From: DATAFF01 sp963744915
GTDB lineage: Bacteria; Pseudomonadota; Alphaproteobacteria; Rhizobiales; Aestuariivirgaceae
Length of the DNA stretch: 64,000 nucleotides
Assembly: GCA_963744915.1 (NCBI GenBank)
Contig: CAVUUY010000018.1
Location: forward strand, 1 to 64,000
Direction of reading: 5' to 3'
In this document: positions 54,747 to 64,000 of the stretch, piece after piece
Layout of the letters: each line of letters starts with the position of its first letter
Position numbering within the stretch: position 1 is the stretch's first letter
Made by a program: the position numbers and the translations under genes
Notes under the pieces: model-generated
Databases searched by the model: none
The model's input: only the letters and a program-made list of their open reading frames with translations
Told to the model about the DNA's origin: nothing

Positions 54747-55967
54747 ATGGACAATCTGATCACGGCTGCGGCCTGCGCACTCGCCGCCGGTGATCCGCTC
54801 GGCGCATTGAACCGCGTCGGCCTGCGTGACGACGCCCCGGCGCTCGCGCTGCGCGGCATCGCCATGGCGCAACTTGGCGAACTCGACCGGGCAAGGGCAC
54901 TCGTGCGGCGGGCGGGGCGCGCCTTTGGCCCGAAGGAGCCCGTCGCCCGGGCGCGGTGCGTCGTCGCCGAAGCAGAGATCGCGCTCGTTTCGCGCGACCT
55001 CGGTTGGCCGGTGCAGGCGCTGGCGGCAGCTCGGGCGACGCTCGAACAGCATGGCGACCGGCTCAATGCGGCGCATGCGCGGCATGTCGAAGTCCGCCGT
55101 CTCCTGCTGATCGGACGCCTCGAGGAGGCGGAGCGTACGCTTGGCGAACGCGATGACGAGCCATTGCCGCCCGCATTGCGTGCCGCCCACGAGCTAGTGG
55201 TCGCCGGGATCGCGATGCGGCGTGGCCGGACGGGGGTGGCCCGAGCGGCGCTTGCCCGGGCGGGGGAGGCCGCGCGCCACGCCGGCATTCCTGCTCTCGA
55301 AGGGGACGTCGACAAGACGCTTCAGGTGCTGAACATGCCGGTGGCGCGCCTCATCGCACGGGGCGAGGAGCGCCCGCTCCTCATCGAGGATGTCGCGATC
55401 CTGCAGGAGTCGGATGGCCTCGTGGTGGACGCCTGCCGTCAGGTCGTGCGCGACCGGAGCAGGACAGTTTCATTCGTGCGACGCCCGGTCCTGTTCGCGC
55501 TCGCACGCCTGCTGGCCGAGATGTGGCCGGAAGACGTGGCGCGGGAAAGGCTGGTTGCGCGGGCATTCGGGGCCAAGGACGCCGATGCATCGCACCGCGT
55601 CCGGTTGCGGGTCGAAATGGGGCGCCTTCGCCGGATGCTGCAGGGATTGGCCGGCGTGAGCGCGACCGGGCGCGGCTATGCCCTGGTGCTGCCCCCTGCC
55701 GGCGATGTCCGTGTGCTGGCATGGCCGGTCGAGGAGCGACATCCGGCGGTGCTGGCCTTCCTGGCCGATGGTGAATTCTGGTCGAGCTCGGCGCTGGCGC
55801 TGGCGCTGGGGGTCAGCCAGCGGACCGTTCAGCGCGCGCTCGATGCGCTCGTGGCAGCCGGCAAGGTGCAGTCCTTCGGTCGCGGCAGGGCGCGGCGCTG
55901 GGCGCGCCCGCCTGCGCCGGGATTGACGACAGGCTTGTTACTTCCGACCACGCTGGCCGGCGATTAA
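54747..55967 (+). CDS. TPR plus winged-helix transcriptional regulator
   Basis: 406 residues from ATG 54747. The N-terminal ~200 residues are Ala/Arg-rich TPR-like helices (ALALRGIAMAQLGELDRARA, NAAHARHVEVRRLLLIGRLE). A middle segment (LLIEDVAILQESDGLVVDAC, VRLRVEMGRLRRMLQGLAGV) resembles the OmpR/BTAD-type wHTH seen in large regulators. The end has an HTH, SSSALALALGVSQRTVQRAL with ALVAAGKVQSFGRGRARRWA. Ten bases before the beta-propeller gene, so probably a two-gene unit. Ligand and targets unknown. Confidence 0.7.
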   Translation: MDNLITAAACALAAGDPLGALNRVGLRDDAPALALRGIAMAQLGELDRARALVRRAGRAFGPKEPVARARCVVAEAEIALVSRDLGWPVQALAAARATLEQHGDRLNAAHARHVEVRRLLLIGRLEEAERTLGERDDEPLPPALRAAHELVVAGIAMRRGRTGVARAALARAGEAARHAGIPALEGDVDKTLQVLNMPVARLIARGEERPLLIEDVAILQESDGLVVDACRQVVRDRSRTVSFVRRPVLFALARLLAEMWPEDVARERLVARAFGAKDADASHRVRLRVEMGRLRRMLQGLAGVSATGRGYALVLPPAGDVRVLAWPVEERHPAVLAFLADGEFWSSSALALALGVSQRTVQRALDALVAAGKVQSFGRGRARRWARPPAPGLTTGLLLPTTLAGD

Positions 55968-55976
55968 CATCTGACA

Positions 55977-56633
55977 ATGATGAAATCAGCAGCCGAAATT
56001 ATTGGAGAATATGGACCCTTTCCGAACGCCGACCATGTCCATGGCGTCACCTTCGATGGTCGGCATGTCTGGTTTGCGTCCGGAGACCGGCTGAACGCGT
56101 TCGATCCTGCGAGCGGCCGGATGGTGCGCTCGATCAGCGTTGCCGCGGACGCCGGAACGGCATTCGACGGCCGGCACCTTTATCAGATCGCCGAGGACCG
56201 CATCCAGAAGATCGATCCGAGCACCGGCCGCGTGCTTGCCACCATCCCGGCGCCCGGGGGCGGCGGCGCATCGGGGCTGGCATGGGCAGAGGGGAGCCTG
56301 TGGGTGGGGGCGTATCAGGGCCGGAAAATCCATCAGGTCGATCCCGACACGGGAGCCATTCTTCGCACCGTCCGCTCCGACCGCTTCGTCACCGGCGTGA
56401 CCTTTGTCGACGGCGAGCTCTGGCATGGCACCTGGGAAGGCGACCGAAGCGAATTGAGGCGCATCGATCCCCGATCGGGAGAGGTTCTGGAGAGCGTGGA
56501 AATGCCGCCGCAAATCGCCGTATCGGGACTCGAATCGGACGGGAATGACCGGTTTTTCTGCGGCGGAGGACGGAGCGGCAAAGTGCGGGCGGTGCGCCGC
56601 CCCAAGCGCAGCTCGGGGCCAGACAAGGCCTGA
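55977..56633 (+). CDS. Beta-propeller protein (glutamine cyclotransferase / Vgb-like)
   Basis: 218 residues; the ATG at 55980 is equally possible. Repeating blades with the pattern 'fDG.hvWfa' then 'ID P.tG.v': VTFDGRHVWFASGDRLNAFD, IDPSTGRVLATIPAPGG, LWVGAYQGRKIHQVDPDTGA and LRRIDPRSGEVLESVEMP. No signal peptide, so cytoplasmic. Resembles short glutaminyl-cyclotransferase or virginiamycin-B-lyase-type propellers, but no active residues can be assigned. Probably cotranscribed with the upstream regulator. Confidence 0.7.
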   Translation: MMKSAAEIIGEYGPFPNADHVHGVTFDGRHVWFASGDRLNAFDPASGRMVRSISVAADAGTAFDGRHLYQIAEDRIQKIDPSTGRVLATIPAPGGGGASGLAWAEGSLWVGAYQGRKIHQVDPDTGAILRTVRSDRFVTGVTFVDGELWHGTWEGDRSELRRIDPRSGEVLESVEMPPQIAVSGLESDGNDRFFCGGGRSGKVRAVRRPKRSSGPDKA

Positions 56634-56671
56634 TCGAACGATGAGCGGTCAGCCCTCTCGCCCTGCCGCCA

Positions 56672-57418
56672 TCAATTGACCGTGCCGGTGGCGGCGACGA
56701 GCTTAGGCTCGGGCTGGTATAGCTTCGGGAAGTATTTTTTCAGATTTTCTACCTTTGGCAGGTCGTAATTCGCGATATACCCGCTGTCCGGATGCAGCGT
56801 TGCATAGTCTTGGTGATAGGCTTCGGCCGGATAGAACGTCTTGGACATTTCGATAGTGGTGGCGATCGGCGCGCCATAGACGCGGGCCTTGTCGAGTTGC
56901 TTGATATAGTCTTCCGCAATTCGCTTTTGCCCGTCGTTCTCGGCAAAAATCGTCGAGCGGTATTGCGTGCCGCTGTCCGGTCCCTGCCGGTTGAGCTCGG
57001 TCGGATCGTGCGCCACTGAAAAATAAATCTGCAGCAGGGTTCCATAATCGACGATCTTCGGGTCGAAGGTGATCGCGACCGATTCGGCATGACCGGTGCT
57101 GCCGGTGCCGACCATCTCATATTGCGCCAGATGACCGGGCCCACCGGCATAGCCCGATACCGCATTCCTGACGCCCTTCACGTGCTGGAAGACCGCCTGG
57201 ATGCCCCAGAAGCAGCCGCCCGCGAGGACGGCCCTTTCGGTCGTCGCGCCCGTAGCTTTCGCCCCGCTCATGGCGGGCGGCGGAACGACGACGGCGTTCT
57301 CGGCATATCCCTTGCCTGGAGCCTGAAGGAAAAGCGCGGTCACGAGCATTGCAGCGCAGGCCGCCCAGGCGGCATGGGGAGCCACCGACGATATCCGTAT
57401 CGAGCGTCGTCGCGTCAT
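56672..57418 (-). CDS. msrA: Exported methionine sulfoxide reductase A
   Basis: 248 residues. An N-terminal Arg-rich start and hydrophobic segment (AAWAACAAMLVTALFLQAPG) indicate export. The MsrA catalytic motif is AVLAGGCFWGIQAVFQHVKG, followed by GYAGG, HAESVAITFDPKIVDY and GTQYRSTIF. The C-terminal part lacks an obvious resolving Cys pair. It would reduce methionine-S-sulfoxide in periplasmic proteins. Single gene; no MsrB nearby. Confidence 0.93.
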   Translation of the reverse strand: MTRRRSIRISSVAPHAAWAACAAMLVTALFLQAPGKGYAENAVVVPPPAMSGAKATGATTERAVLAGGCFWGIQAVFQHVKGVRNAVSGYAGGPGHLAQYEMVGTGSTGHAESVAITFDPKIVDYGTLLQIYFSVAHDPTELNRQGPDSGTQYRSTIFAENDGQKRIAEDYIKQLDKARVYGAPIATTIEMSKTFYPAEAYHQDYATLHPDSGYIANYDLPKVENLKKYFPKLYQPEPKLVAATGTVN

Positions 57419-57586
57419 TCTTCGCCTCCTCGCATTCAGCTCCAGCCGACATCACCTCTTCGCCCGTAGCGGTTCCGCTGTTACACGGCGCGGCAACACG
57501 AGTTCGTGATGATCAATTATAGCGGGAGTGAGGGTCGACCAATCATAATTGGCGCGCATCAAGACGCGCATGCCCGCACAATAGCG

Positions 57587-58327
57587 TCATTCGCTGGTGA
57601 TGACCTGCTGCAAGAGCTCCGGTCCGACTGAGATTACCCCCGTAAATGGACGGCTGTAGGCGGCGATGAGCAGGACCGAGACGGCAATGCCGGTGGCAAA
57701 GACCGCCAAGGCGATGGCGCAGGCGAGGCGGTTGTCGCTGTGCACCATGGCAATTGCCACGAGCGCGCACAGCGCCTGGAGCAGAATTGCAGCCCATTTG
57801 ACCGAGCTGACCGATGATTGGCTGATAACGATCCGCTGACGCCGACCATCCAGGGCCCGTTGCAGTTCGTTGACGATTTCGCGCTGGGCTGTCCTTTGGG
57901 TCTCGTCGGCCGGCTTCAATGCAAGCGTGACCTGCAGCGCTTCGATGAGCTCGCCAGGCAGTTTTGCGAGCGTCAAGCGCTGTTCCGACATCGCTCCCCA
58001 CTCCTGCTTCACGGCCTCGTCAATATGGCGATTGATAAGCCGGCGCAATTGCAGCCTCTGTGGTTCCGGGAAGGTCTCGGCAAACAGGACAACGCCGCGA
58101 AGGGCGCTCGCCTCGTTGATCACGGCGACCTTGGCCCGATCGAAATCACTCCAGACCTGTACGGCGACGAAGCCCACCAGGAGACCGAAAATGATGCCGA
58201 GCGGCGGCAGCATCCCCGGCGAGACGGCCTTGAAGGCGCGCGCCCGCGCACCGACGGCAAGGCCGATCACAACCAGATACACGCCAGCGGCGACAAGATA
58301 GATGGCGGCAAAGACAAAGAGCGCCAT
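57587..58327 (-). CDS. DUF4239 (bestrophin-like) membrane protein
   Basis: About 246 residues from a Met codon at 58327; the start is uncertain and could be further up. Two helices at the N terminus (MALFVFAAIYLVAAGVYLVV and PPLGIIFGLLVGFVAVQVW) and two near the C terminus (WAAILLQALCALVAIAM and IALAVFATGIAVSVLLIAAY) bracket a long charged helical loop (EASALRGVVLFAETFPEPQR). This matches the DUF4239 layout. Possible channel or scaffold; function unknown. Confidence 0.75.
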   Translation of the reverse strand: MALFVFAAIYLVAAGVYLVVIGLAVGARARAFKAVSPGMLPPLGIIFGLLVGFVAVQVWSDFDRAKVAVINEASALRGVVLFAETFPEPQRLQLRRLINRHIDEAVKQEWGAMSEQRLTLAKLPGELIEALQVTLALKPADETQRTAQREIVNELQRALDGRRQRIVISQSSVSSVKWAAILLQALCALVAIAMVHSDNRLACAIALAVFATGIAVSVLLIAAYSRPFTGVISVGPELLQQVITSE

Positions 58328-58383
58328 CCATGACAGGGACAAGTTCAGCAGTGGGTCACCATCGAGCCAGCATGAGTTTGACC

Positions 58384-58662
58384 TTAGTCTGACGTCGCAT
58401 AGTGAAACTCCCTCGCCGCGACCAGGGCGATGCATTCGGCGTCCGAGAAGTTGTCATGATCTGCCCCGCAATCACAGAGCAGAGCGACCATTTCTCCCTG
58501 CTTGCTGTCATAATCCTTCACCCTGTCGAAGGCAAACCGCAACAGAGACTGGCAGCGGACATATTGCGGCTTTTCGTGTATCTCAAGCGACAGACGGCAA
58601 GGAGATGGCACGGTCTTGATCGCACATGCCGGATATGATCGCCTCCTGATGGGCTCTCCCAT
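58384..58662 (-). CDS. Possible small cytoplasmic protein
   Basis: A 92-codon frame. The C-terminal ~65 residues have protein-like composition with three Cys and acidic character (QGEMVALLCDCGADHDNFSD, ALVAAREFHYATSD). No family is recognised. It overlaps the start of the divergent PrsW-like gene, so a shorter version or a non-coding frame is possible. Confidence 0.3.
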   Translation of the reverse strand: MGEPIRRRSYPACAIKTVPSPCRLSLEIHEKPQYVRCQSLLRFAFDRVKDYDSKQGEMVALLCDCGADHDNFSDAECIALVAAREFHYATSD

Positions 58663-59842
58663 GCGCCGTCGCGGAACATGCCTTGCGATCAGCGCAACCC
58701 TGCTGCTGGTGCTGGCATATGCGACGCTGGTTCAGATCATCCTCTTCATTCGGATGCCGCCGGAAATCGCCTTCGTGTTTCTTGTCGCTCTTTTCCTGTC
58801 GAGCCTGCTCTCCCTGGTTCCGGTCGCGGTTCTGTGGTTTCTCGACCGGCGGGAACGCGAGGCACCTTGGCTGTTCGTTGCGGCGTTCCTGTGGGGTGGC
58901 CTGATTGCCACTGCCGTCGCCCTGCCCTTCAACACTGCCTTTTTCAAATTCGTCGACGGGTGGGTCGCGCTCCATCCGATCGTCACCGAGATCCTGGGAC
59001 CGCAGGCACCACTGCTGCTGGCGGCACCGATTTCGGCGCCCTTTGCCGAAGAGATCGCCAAGGGATGCGGGGTTCTCCTGCTGTTCGGGCTGTTGCGCGC
59101 CGAGTTCGACAACATGCGCGACGGCCTCGTCTATGGCGCGCTGGTGGGGGTCGGATTCAATTGGTACGAGGCGGCGCTTTACGCCGTCCAGGGCTATGCA
59201 GAGCATGGCTTGGGGCTGTTCAGCATACAGCTTGGGGCTCGATACGCCCTGTTCGGGCTTGGCGGGCATGCGATGTTCACCGGCATTTTCGGTGCGTTCC
59301 TTGGGCTTGCCATGCAGACGCAGAAGACATGGCTGCGCGTGCTTGCGCCCTTCACCGGTCTTGTGCTGGCGATTGCCGCCCATATGCTCAACAACGCGCT
59401 GCCGTTGTTCGCAGTGCTCGCCGGCGCCGCCGACGGCCCACCGCCGGAGGCGAGCGAAGCTCCGCCCGGCGTCGCTTTCATCGGCGCGTTTCTGACCGGC
59501 AGCCTGTTGCAGGTCACGATCTTCCTTCCCTTCCTGGTGATCATGGCCGTTGCCATATGGCGGAGCGGCGTGTGGGAGCGGCGGGTGATCCGCGAGGAAC
59601 TCGCCGGCGAAGTCGGCCGCACGATCAGCTCGGAAGAGTATGACGACATCGTCGGTGATCGCATGCTGCGGACGCGTCGCATCGACCATTTGCAGCCCGG
59701 CGCTTCGGCTGCCCTCGTGAACGCGCAGCACGAACTCGCATTTCGCAAGCATCGCGTGCGGAATGCCGGCGGGGATCCTGAACGCGACGCCCTGGTGGGG
59801 GGATGGCGGGACGACATCCGCCACCTGCGGCGCGCAGTCTAG
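58661..59842 (+). CDS. PrsW-family intramembrane metalloprotease
   Basis: About 393 residues from ATG 58661 (ATG 58649 is an alternative). Eight or so membrane helices. The glutamate motif APFAEEIAKGCGVLLLFG, FNWYEAALYAV, the His in LGGHAMFTGIFGAFLG and HMLNNALPLF match the PrsW/CPBP-type glutamic metalloprotease signatures. Members cleave membrane proteins such as anti-sigma factors. The cytosolic C-terminal tail (~80 residues) is charged. Its stop overlaps the converging kinase gene by four bases. Confidence 0.85.
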   Translation: MRRRGTCLAISATLLLVLAYATLVQIILFIRMPPEIAFVFLVALFLSSLLSLVPVAVLWFLDRREREAPWLFVAAFLWGGLIATAVALPFNTAFFKFVDGWVALHPIVTEILGPQAPLLLAAPISAPFAEEIAKGCGVLLLFGLLRAEFDNMRDGLVYGALVGVGFNWYEAALYAVQGYAEHGLGLFSIQLGARYALFGLGGHAMFTGIFGAFLGLAMQTQKTWLRVLAPFTGLVLAIAAHMLNNALPLFAVLAGAADGPPPEASEAPPGVAFIGAFLTGSLLQVTIFLPFLVIMAVAIWRSGVWERRVIREELAGEVGRTISSEEYDDIVGDRMLRTRRIDHLQPGASAALVNAQHELAFRKHRVRNAGGDPERDALVGGWRDDIRHLRRAV

Positions 59843-61493
59843 ACGCGATGGTCGCTTGACAAAGAGGCCATGAGGTTTCGGGCGTGGCGCTCGGTCGACT
59901 GCAGCAGCTCATAGACCTTGTATTTGGCCGCGTGGAAGGCACGCGTGTCGCCGGCCGCCGGCGTGCAGAGCGGCCCGAGCTGCGACATGGATCGCATGGC
60001 GTCCTCGAGCGAAGTAAATCTGGCGGCGGCGACGGCGCCCAGCATGGCGGCGCCGAGCAGGACAGGTTCAGGCGTTGCGGCGACTGCCACGTCGAGGCCG
60101 GTCGCATCGGCCAGGATCTGGCGTACCAGGCGGCTTTGAGCGGCGCCGCCGCTGATGATCAGCGTATCAAGGTTCAATCCGCAGGCGCGCAGCGCTTCCA
60201 TCACCTGGCGGGCGCCATAGGCCAGACCGCACAAGCCTGCGACATACAGCCTGACCAGGCTCGGGATGTCGCGCTCGAGACCGAGGCCGGCGATCACGGC
60301 GCGGGCGTCGGGATCGGCGTGCGGCGAGCGATTGCCAAGGAACTCGGGCATCACATGGACGTCGCGGGCCAATGTGGCAACCGCGCTCAACGAATGGCTG
60401 TCGGCGATCGCCATGTCCTCGAGAAGCGCGAGAAGCGACCTGCCGGACTGGCGGGCCTGCCCGGCCGCCTCGCCGGCCGCGGGATGGAGCGCGACGAGCT
60501 GATCGAGTGCGGCACCCGCTGCCGACTGCCCGGCTTCGTTGAGCCAGAGGCCCGGGACCATGGCGGAAAAATAGGGTCCCCAGATGCCGCGCACGAAGGT
60601 CGCCTCTCTGGTCGTCGCCATGATGCAGGCGGAAGTCCCGAAGACATAGGCGATGCGACTCTCGACGCTGACCGGCTCTTTCGTGCTGGCGGCGGCACCG
60701 ACCGTGCCGAGCCCGCCGGCATGGGCATCGATCAGCGCGGCGCCGACCGGGACGCCGGCAGTGAGGCCGAGGTCGCCAGCAGCTTCGGCCGTGAGACCGG
60801 AGCCGAGGGGGAAGCGACGTCGACGACTTCGCTTCCGATGCGGACGAATCCCTCGTCGGCAAGCTCACCGAGGCCGATGCGGCGGAAATAGGCAGGGTCC
60901 CATCGGCGTTCATGGGCAAGGTAGGTCCATTTGCAACTCACGGTACAGGACGAGCGGGCGAGCGATCCCGTCGCCCGCCAACTCAGAAAATCAGGCAGAT
61001 CGAAAAACTGGCCGGCGGCGGAAAAGATCGTCGGTCGGTGCTCCTTGAGCCAGAGAAGCTTGGGCGTCTCCATCTCGGGGGAAATAACGCCGCCGACATA
61101 GCGGAGGACACTCTCGCCGGTGAGGTTGATCCGCCGCGCCTGATCGAGCGCGCGATGGTCCATCCAGACGATTATGTTGCGCGCCGGGTCCTCGGAGGGG
61201 CCGACCGCAAGCGGCCTGCCCCGCTGATCCACCACGACCAGGGAGCAGGTCGCGGCAAAGCCTAGCCCGGCGATGGCGGCCGGCGGCAGGCCGCTATCCG
61301 AGACGGCGCCACGCACGGCGGTAGCGACCGCCCGCCAGATGTCATCGGAGGACTGCTCGACGATGTCGCCCGGCTCGTACCAGGTGGCAATCGCCTGCTT
61401 GGCGGCGCCGCGAAGCGTGCCGGCTTCGTCGAAGACTCCGGCGCGGGCGGAGCCGGTGCCGACATCCACACCGACGAAATAGCAATCGGACAT
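59839..61493 (-). pseudogene. FGGY carbohydrate kinase (ribulokinase type), one frameshift
   Basis: Start ATG 61493: YFVGVDVGTGSARAGVFDEA, NIIVWMDHRALDQARRINLT, ETPKLLWLKEHRPTIF and SCTVSCKWTYLAHERRWDP. The frame breaks in GGGGG at 60807-60811 (plus strand). Adding one base gives SPLGSGLTAEAAGDLGLTAG, then GVPVGAALIDAHAGGLGTVG and LIISGGAAQSRLVRQILADA to the stop at 59839, for 551 residues, the normal FGGY length. Likely phosphorylates ribulose, xylulose or a polyol-derived ketose brought in by the divergent ABC transporter. A homopolymer indel this clean may be a sequencing error. Confidence 0.8.
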
Positions 61494-61683
61494 GCGGTTC
61501 CTTCGGCGCTTCGGCATCGCACGATCGCCTGCGAACAGCACACATTCGCTGCCGCCGGCGCAGGAATGTCAATCCCTCGGCGCCGCGCTCCATTCACAGC
61601 TCACCGAACTGATTGACAGCAATGGTTGGTAGTGTGAGCATTGGCGCAACGCGAGAACAAATACTCGTGCAATGGGAGGCCAC

Positions 61684-62991
61684 ATGAAACCCATTCTCTC
61701 CGCCATCATCGGCGCGACATGCCTGTTCGCGCTCGACGCCCGGGCCGAGACCCTCACGGTCGCCACCGTCAACAATGGTGACATGATCCGCATGCAGGGT
61801 TTGACCGCCGAATTCACCAAGGCCAACCCGGGAACCGAGGTCAAATGGGTCACGCTGGAAGAGAATGTCCTGCGCGAAAAGGTGACCGTCGACATAGCCA
61901 CCAAGGGCGGGCAGTACGACGTGCTGACGATCGGCACCTATGAGGTCCCGATCTGGGCCAAGAAGAACTGGCTGGTGCCGCTCGACAATCTCGGCGCCGA
62001 CTATGATGTCGACGATCTTCTGCCGGCGATCCGCGCCGGTCTTTCCTTTGACGGCAAGCTCTATGCCGCCCCCTTCTACGGCGAGAGCTCGATGATCATG
62101 TATCGCAAGGACCTGTTCGAGAAGGCCGGGCTGACCATGCCCGAGAAGCCGACCTGGGACTTCATCATCGATGCCGCCAAGAAGCTGACGGACAAGCCCG
62201 CAGGCGTCTATGGCATCTGCCTGCGCGGCAAGGCCGGCTGGGGTGAGAATATGGCGTTCATCACCGCGATGGCCAACTCCTTCGGCGCCCGCTGGTTCGA
62301 CGAGAAATGGAACCCGCAATTCGATAGCCCGGAATGGAAGGAGACGATCGACACCTATCTCAAGGTCATGAAGGATGCCGGCCCGCCCGGCGCAGTGTCG
62401 AACGGCTTCAACGAGAATCTCGCCCTGTTCAACTCCGGCAAATGCGCCATGTGGATCGATGCCACGGTGGCTGCCGGTTTCGTGACCGATCCCAAGGAAT
62501 CCAAGGTTGCCGACAAGGCGGGCTTCGCGCTCGCGCCCAACAAGGGCCTTGGCAAGAACGCCAACTGGCTGTGGGCCTGGTCGCTTGCCATTCCGGCCGG
62601 TTCCAAGAAGGTCGATGCCGCCGAGAAGTTCATCAGCTGGGCCACGAGCAAGCAATATGCCGAATTGGTGGCTGCCAAGGAGGGCTGGGCCCACGTACCG
62701 CCGGGCACGCGCAAGTCGCTCTATGACAACCCGAAATATCAGGAGGCGGCGCCCTTCGCCAGGCTCACGCTCGAATCGATCAACACGGCAGATCCCACGA
62801 AGCCGACGGTCAAGCCCGTTCCTTATGTCGGGGTCCAGTTTGTGGCAATCCCCGAGTTCCAGGGACTGGGCACCAAGGTCGGGCAGTTCTTCTCGGCGGC
62901 GCTCGCCGGCTCGACGACCGGTGAACAGGCGCTGGCCAGCGCCCAAAAGGCGGTCACGCGCGACATGAAGCGGGCGGGCTATATCAAATGA
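61684..62991 (+). CDS. Polyol ABC transporter substrate-binding protein (SmoE-like)
   Basis: 435 residues from ATG 61684 (GGGAGG upstream). Signal peptide MKPILSAIIGATCLFALDAR ending before AETLTV. Family-1 extracellular binding fold: TVDIATKGGQYDVLTIGTYE, FYGESSMIMYRKDLFEKAGL, GENMAFITAMANSFGARWFD and NANWLWAWSLAIPAGSKK. Close in pattern to sorbitol/mannitol-binding proteins. Followed by two permeases. It is divergent from the FGGY kinase, and TTGACA at 61613 may be its -35. Confidence 0.9.
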   Translation: MKPILSAIIGATCLFALDARAETLTVATVNNGDMIRMQGLTAEFTKANPGTEVKWVTLEENVLREKVTVDIATKGGQYDVLTIGTYEVPIWAKKNWLVPLDNLGADYDVDDLLPAIRAGLSFDGKLYAAPFYGESSMIMYRKDLFEKAGLTMPEKPTWDFIIDAAKKLTDKPAGVYGICLRGKAGWGENMAFITAMANSFGARWFDEKWNPQFDSPEWKETIDTYLKVMKDAGPPGAVSNGFNENLALFNSGKCAMWIDATVAAGFVTDPKESKVADKAGFALAPNKGLGKNANWLWAWSLAIPAGSKKVDAAEKFISWATSKQYAELVAAKEGWAHVPPGTRKSLYDNPKYQEAAPFARLTLESINTADPTKPTVKPVPYVGVQFVAIPEFQGLGTKVGQFFSAALAGSTTGEQALASAQKAVTRDMKRAGYIK

Positions 62992-63089
62992 CGAGGGACG
63001 TCTCGTGAGCAGCGGCTAGCGGGACCTGGACAGTCGCCTGTCCGCCGCTCGCGAGCCGCCGCTCACCTTCTTGTTTTTGGAGATGGAGC

Positions 63090-63956
63090 GTGGCGACCCA
63101 ACAGACCCAGACACTCGGCAGGTTGCTGGTGTCGCCGGCAGTGGTCCTGCTGCTGTTGATATCGATCGTTCCGCTTGCCGCCACGGTCTATTTTTCGTTC
63201 CTCAACTACAATCTGCTCGATCCGGGCGCGGTCGGCTGGGCAGGCTTCGACAACTACGCGTATTTTCTCACCGATCCCGGGTTCATCAGTGCCCTGATGA
63301 ATACCCTCATCATCGTCGGATCGGTACTGGCCATCACCGTGGTGCTCGGGGTGCTGGTAGCGCTGCTGATGGATCAGGCGGTGACCGGCCTCAGCCTCGT
63401 CAGGCTGCTGGTGATAGCTCCCTTCTTCGTCATGCCGACAGTGAGCGCGCTGATCTGGAAGAACCTTCTGATGAATCCGGTGTCGGGCTTCTTCGCCTGG
63501 ATCGCCACCTCGCTTGGACTGCAGCCGATCGATTGGTTCACCGATTATCCGCTGCTGTCGATCATCCTGATCATATCCTGGGAGTGGCTGCCCTTCGCCT
63601 CTCTCATCCTGCTGACGGCGCTGCAGTCACTCGATGAGGAGCAGAAGGAAGCAGCCGAAATGGACGGCGCGAGCGCGCCTTCGATGTTCTTCTACATCAC
63701 GCTGCCCCACCTCGCTCGACCGATCACCGTGGTAATCCTGATCGAAACCATCTTCCTCCTGACGGTGTTTGCGGAAATCTATGTCACCACCGGCGGGGGC
63801 GAGCGCACCAACAACCTCGCCTTCCTGATCTATTCGGCCGCGCTCAAGGAATATGACATCGGCGCCGCGTCGGCGGGAGGCCTGGTAGCGGTCGTCCTCG
63901 CCAACATCGTTGCAATCTTCCTCGTCCGCCTGGTCGGCAAGAACCTGGACGCCTGA
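63090..63956 (+). CDS. Polyol ABC transporter permease (SmoF/MalF type)
   Basis: 288 residues from GTG 63090 with GGAG close upstream. Six membrane helices (LVSPAVVLLLLISIVPLAAT and others). The cytoplasmic EAA loop is EEQKEAAEMDGASAPSMFFY, which docks the ATPase. Pairs with the MalG-type permease beginning four bases after its stop. Together with the upstream binding protein it imports a sugar alcohol or sugar. Confidence 0.93.
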   Translation: MATQQTQTLGRLLVSPAVVLLLLISIVPLAATVYFSFLNYNLLDPGAVGWAGFDNYAYFLTDPGFISALMNTLIIVGSVLAITVVLGVLVALLMDQAVTGLSLVRLLVIAPFFVMPTVSALIWKNLLMNPVSGFFAWIATSLGLQPIDWFTDYPLLSIILIISWEWLPFASLILLTALQSLDEEQKEAAEMDGASAPSMFFYITLPHLARPITVVILIETIFLLTVFAEIYVTTGGGERTNNLAFLIYSAALKEYDIGAASAGGLVAVVLANIVAIFLVRLVGKNLDA

Positions 63957-63960
63957 GACA

Positions 63961-64000
63961 TGGCACGCGCAGTCACTCCGGCACGCAAGATAACCGTCAC
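63961..64000 (+). CDS. Second permease, partial (SmoG/MalG type)
   Basis: The ATG at 63961 starts ARAVTPARKITVT and runs off the right edge. Its position immediately after the first permease is where the MalG-type partner is expected; the sequence itself is too short to confirm this. Confidence 0.5.

Overview
The window looks like a high-GC alphaproteobacterial chromosome, most probably Hyphomicrobiales (Rhizobiales). This rests on gene order and family content, not on a database search. Diagnostic blocks are rluD-rpoH, the run ctpA-envC-rlmH-rsfS-nadD-proA-proB-obgE-GNAT-rpmA-rplU, an L21 protein with a helix-hairpin-helix tail, a divergent polysaccharide deacetylase next to ctpA, Ku without a nearby ligD, and a SmoEF-like polyol ABC transporter.

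Two parts contrast sharply. Positions 1 to about 14,900 are an accessory, less GC-rich, gene-poor stretch ending at a tRNA-Glu(CTC) gene whose 3' end faces it. It holds a wrecked amidotransferase/LuxR-ATPase regulator, a secreted toroid-like enzyme remnant, DsbB with a small membrane protein, a C45-type hydrolase, several small secreted or membrane proteins, an SDR stump, IS-end-like repeats, and three proteins or fragments with a Cys-Cys-Cys-His-Gly signature (HGG / HGGxSTG type). Almost every gene here carries single-base indels, many in homopolymers. No integrase or complete transposase is visible.

From 15,100 on, genes are dense and mostly intact. Positions 15.1-22.6 kb carry rluD, rpoH, a GGDEF/EAL protein, two MlaC-like proteins, and an ArsR-methyltransferase regulator overlapping metF behind a palindromic operator. 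Positions 22.6-33.7 kb are catabolic: HyuA, an ankyrin protein of foreign look, an old-yellow-enzyme/FAD flavoprotein (two frameshifts), an adenylate cyclase, and divergent operons with an amine oxidase, a 3-hydroxyacyl-CoA dehydrogenase-like protein, a class II aldolase and a serine hydrolase. Positions 33.7-46.7 kb are mostly housekeeping: CsbD-phasin, rppH, ku plus a 57-aa coupled ORF, cell-wall hydrolase control, ribosome maturation, NAD and proline synthesis, and L27/L21.

Positions 46.9-51.4 kb hold the most unusual unit: three genes joined by ATGA overlaps, encoding a fusion of an M19 dipeptidase-like domain with a SABATH-type carboxyl methyltransferase, a 560-aa protein of unknown family, and a DUF3726-like protein. 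A 0.7-kb composite repeat with 72-bp inverted arms lies just upstream. After it come a two-component system, a TPR/winged-helix regulator with a beta-propeller partner, secreted MsrA, a DUF4239 protein, a PrsW-like protease, and a divergent polyol locus (FGGY kinase with one frameshift; substrate-binding protein and permeases running off the right edge).
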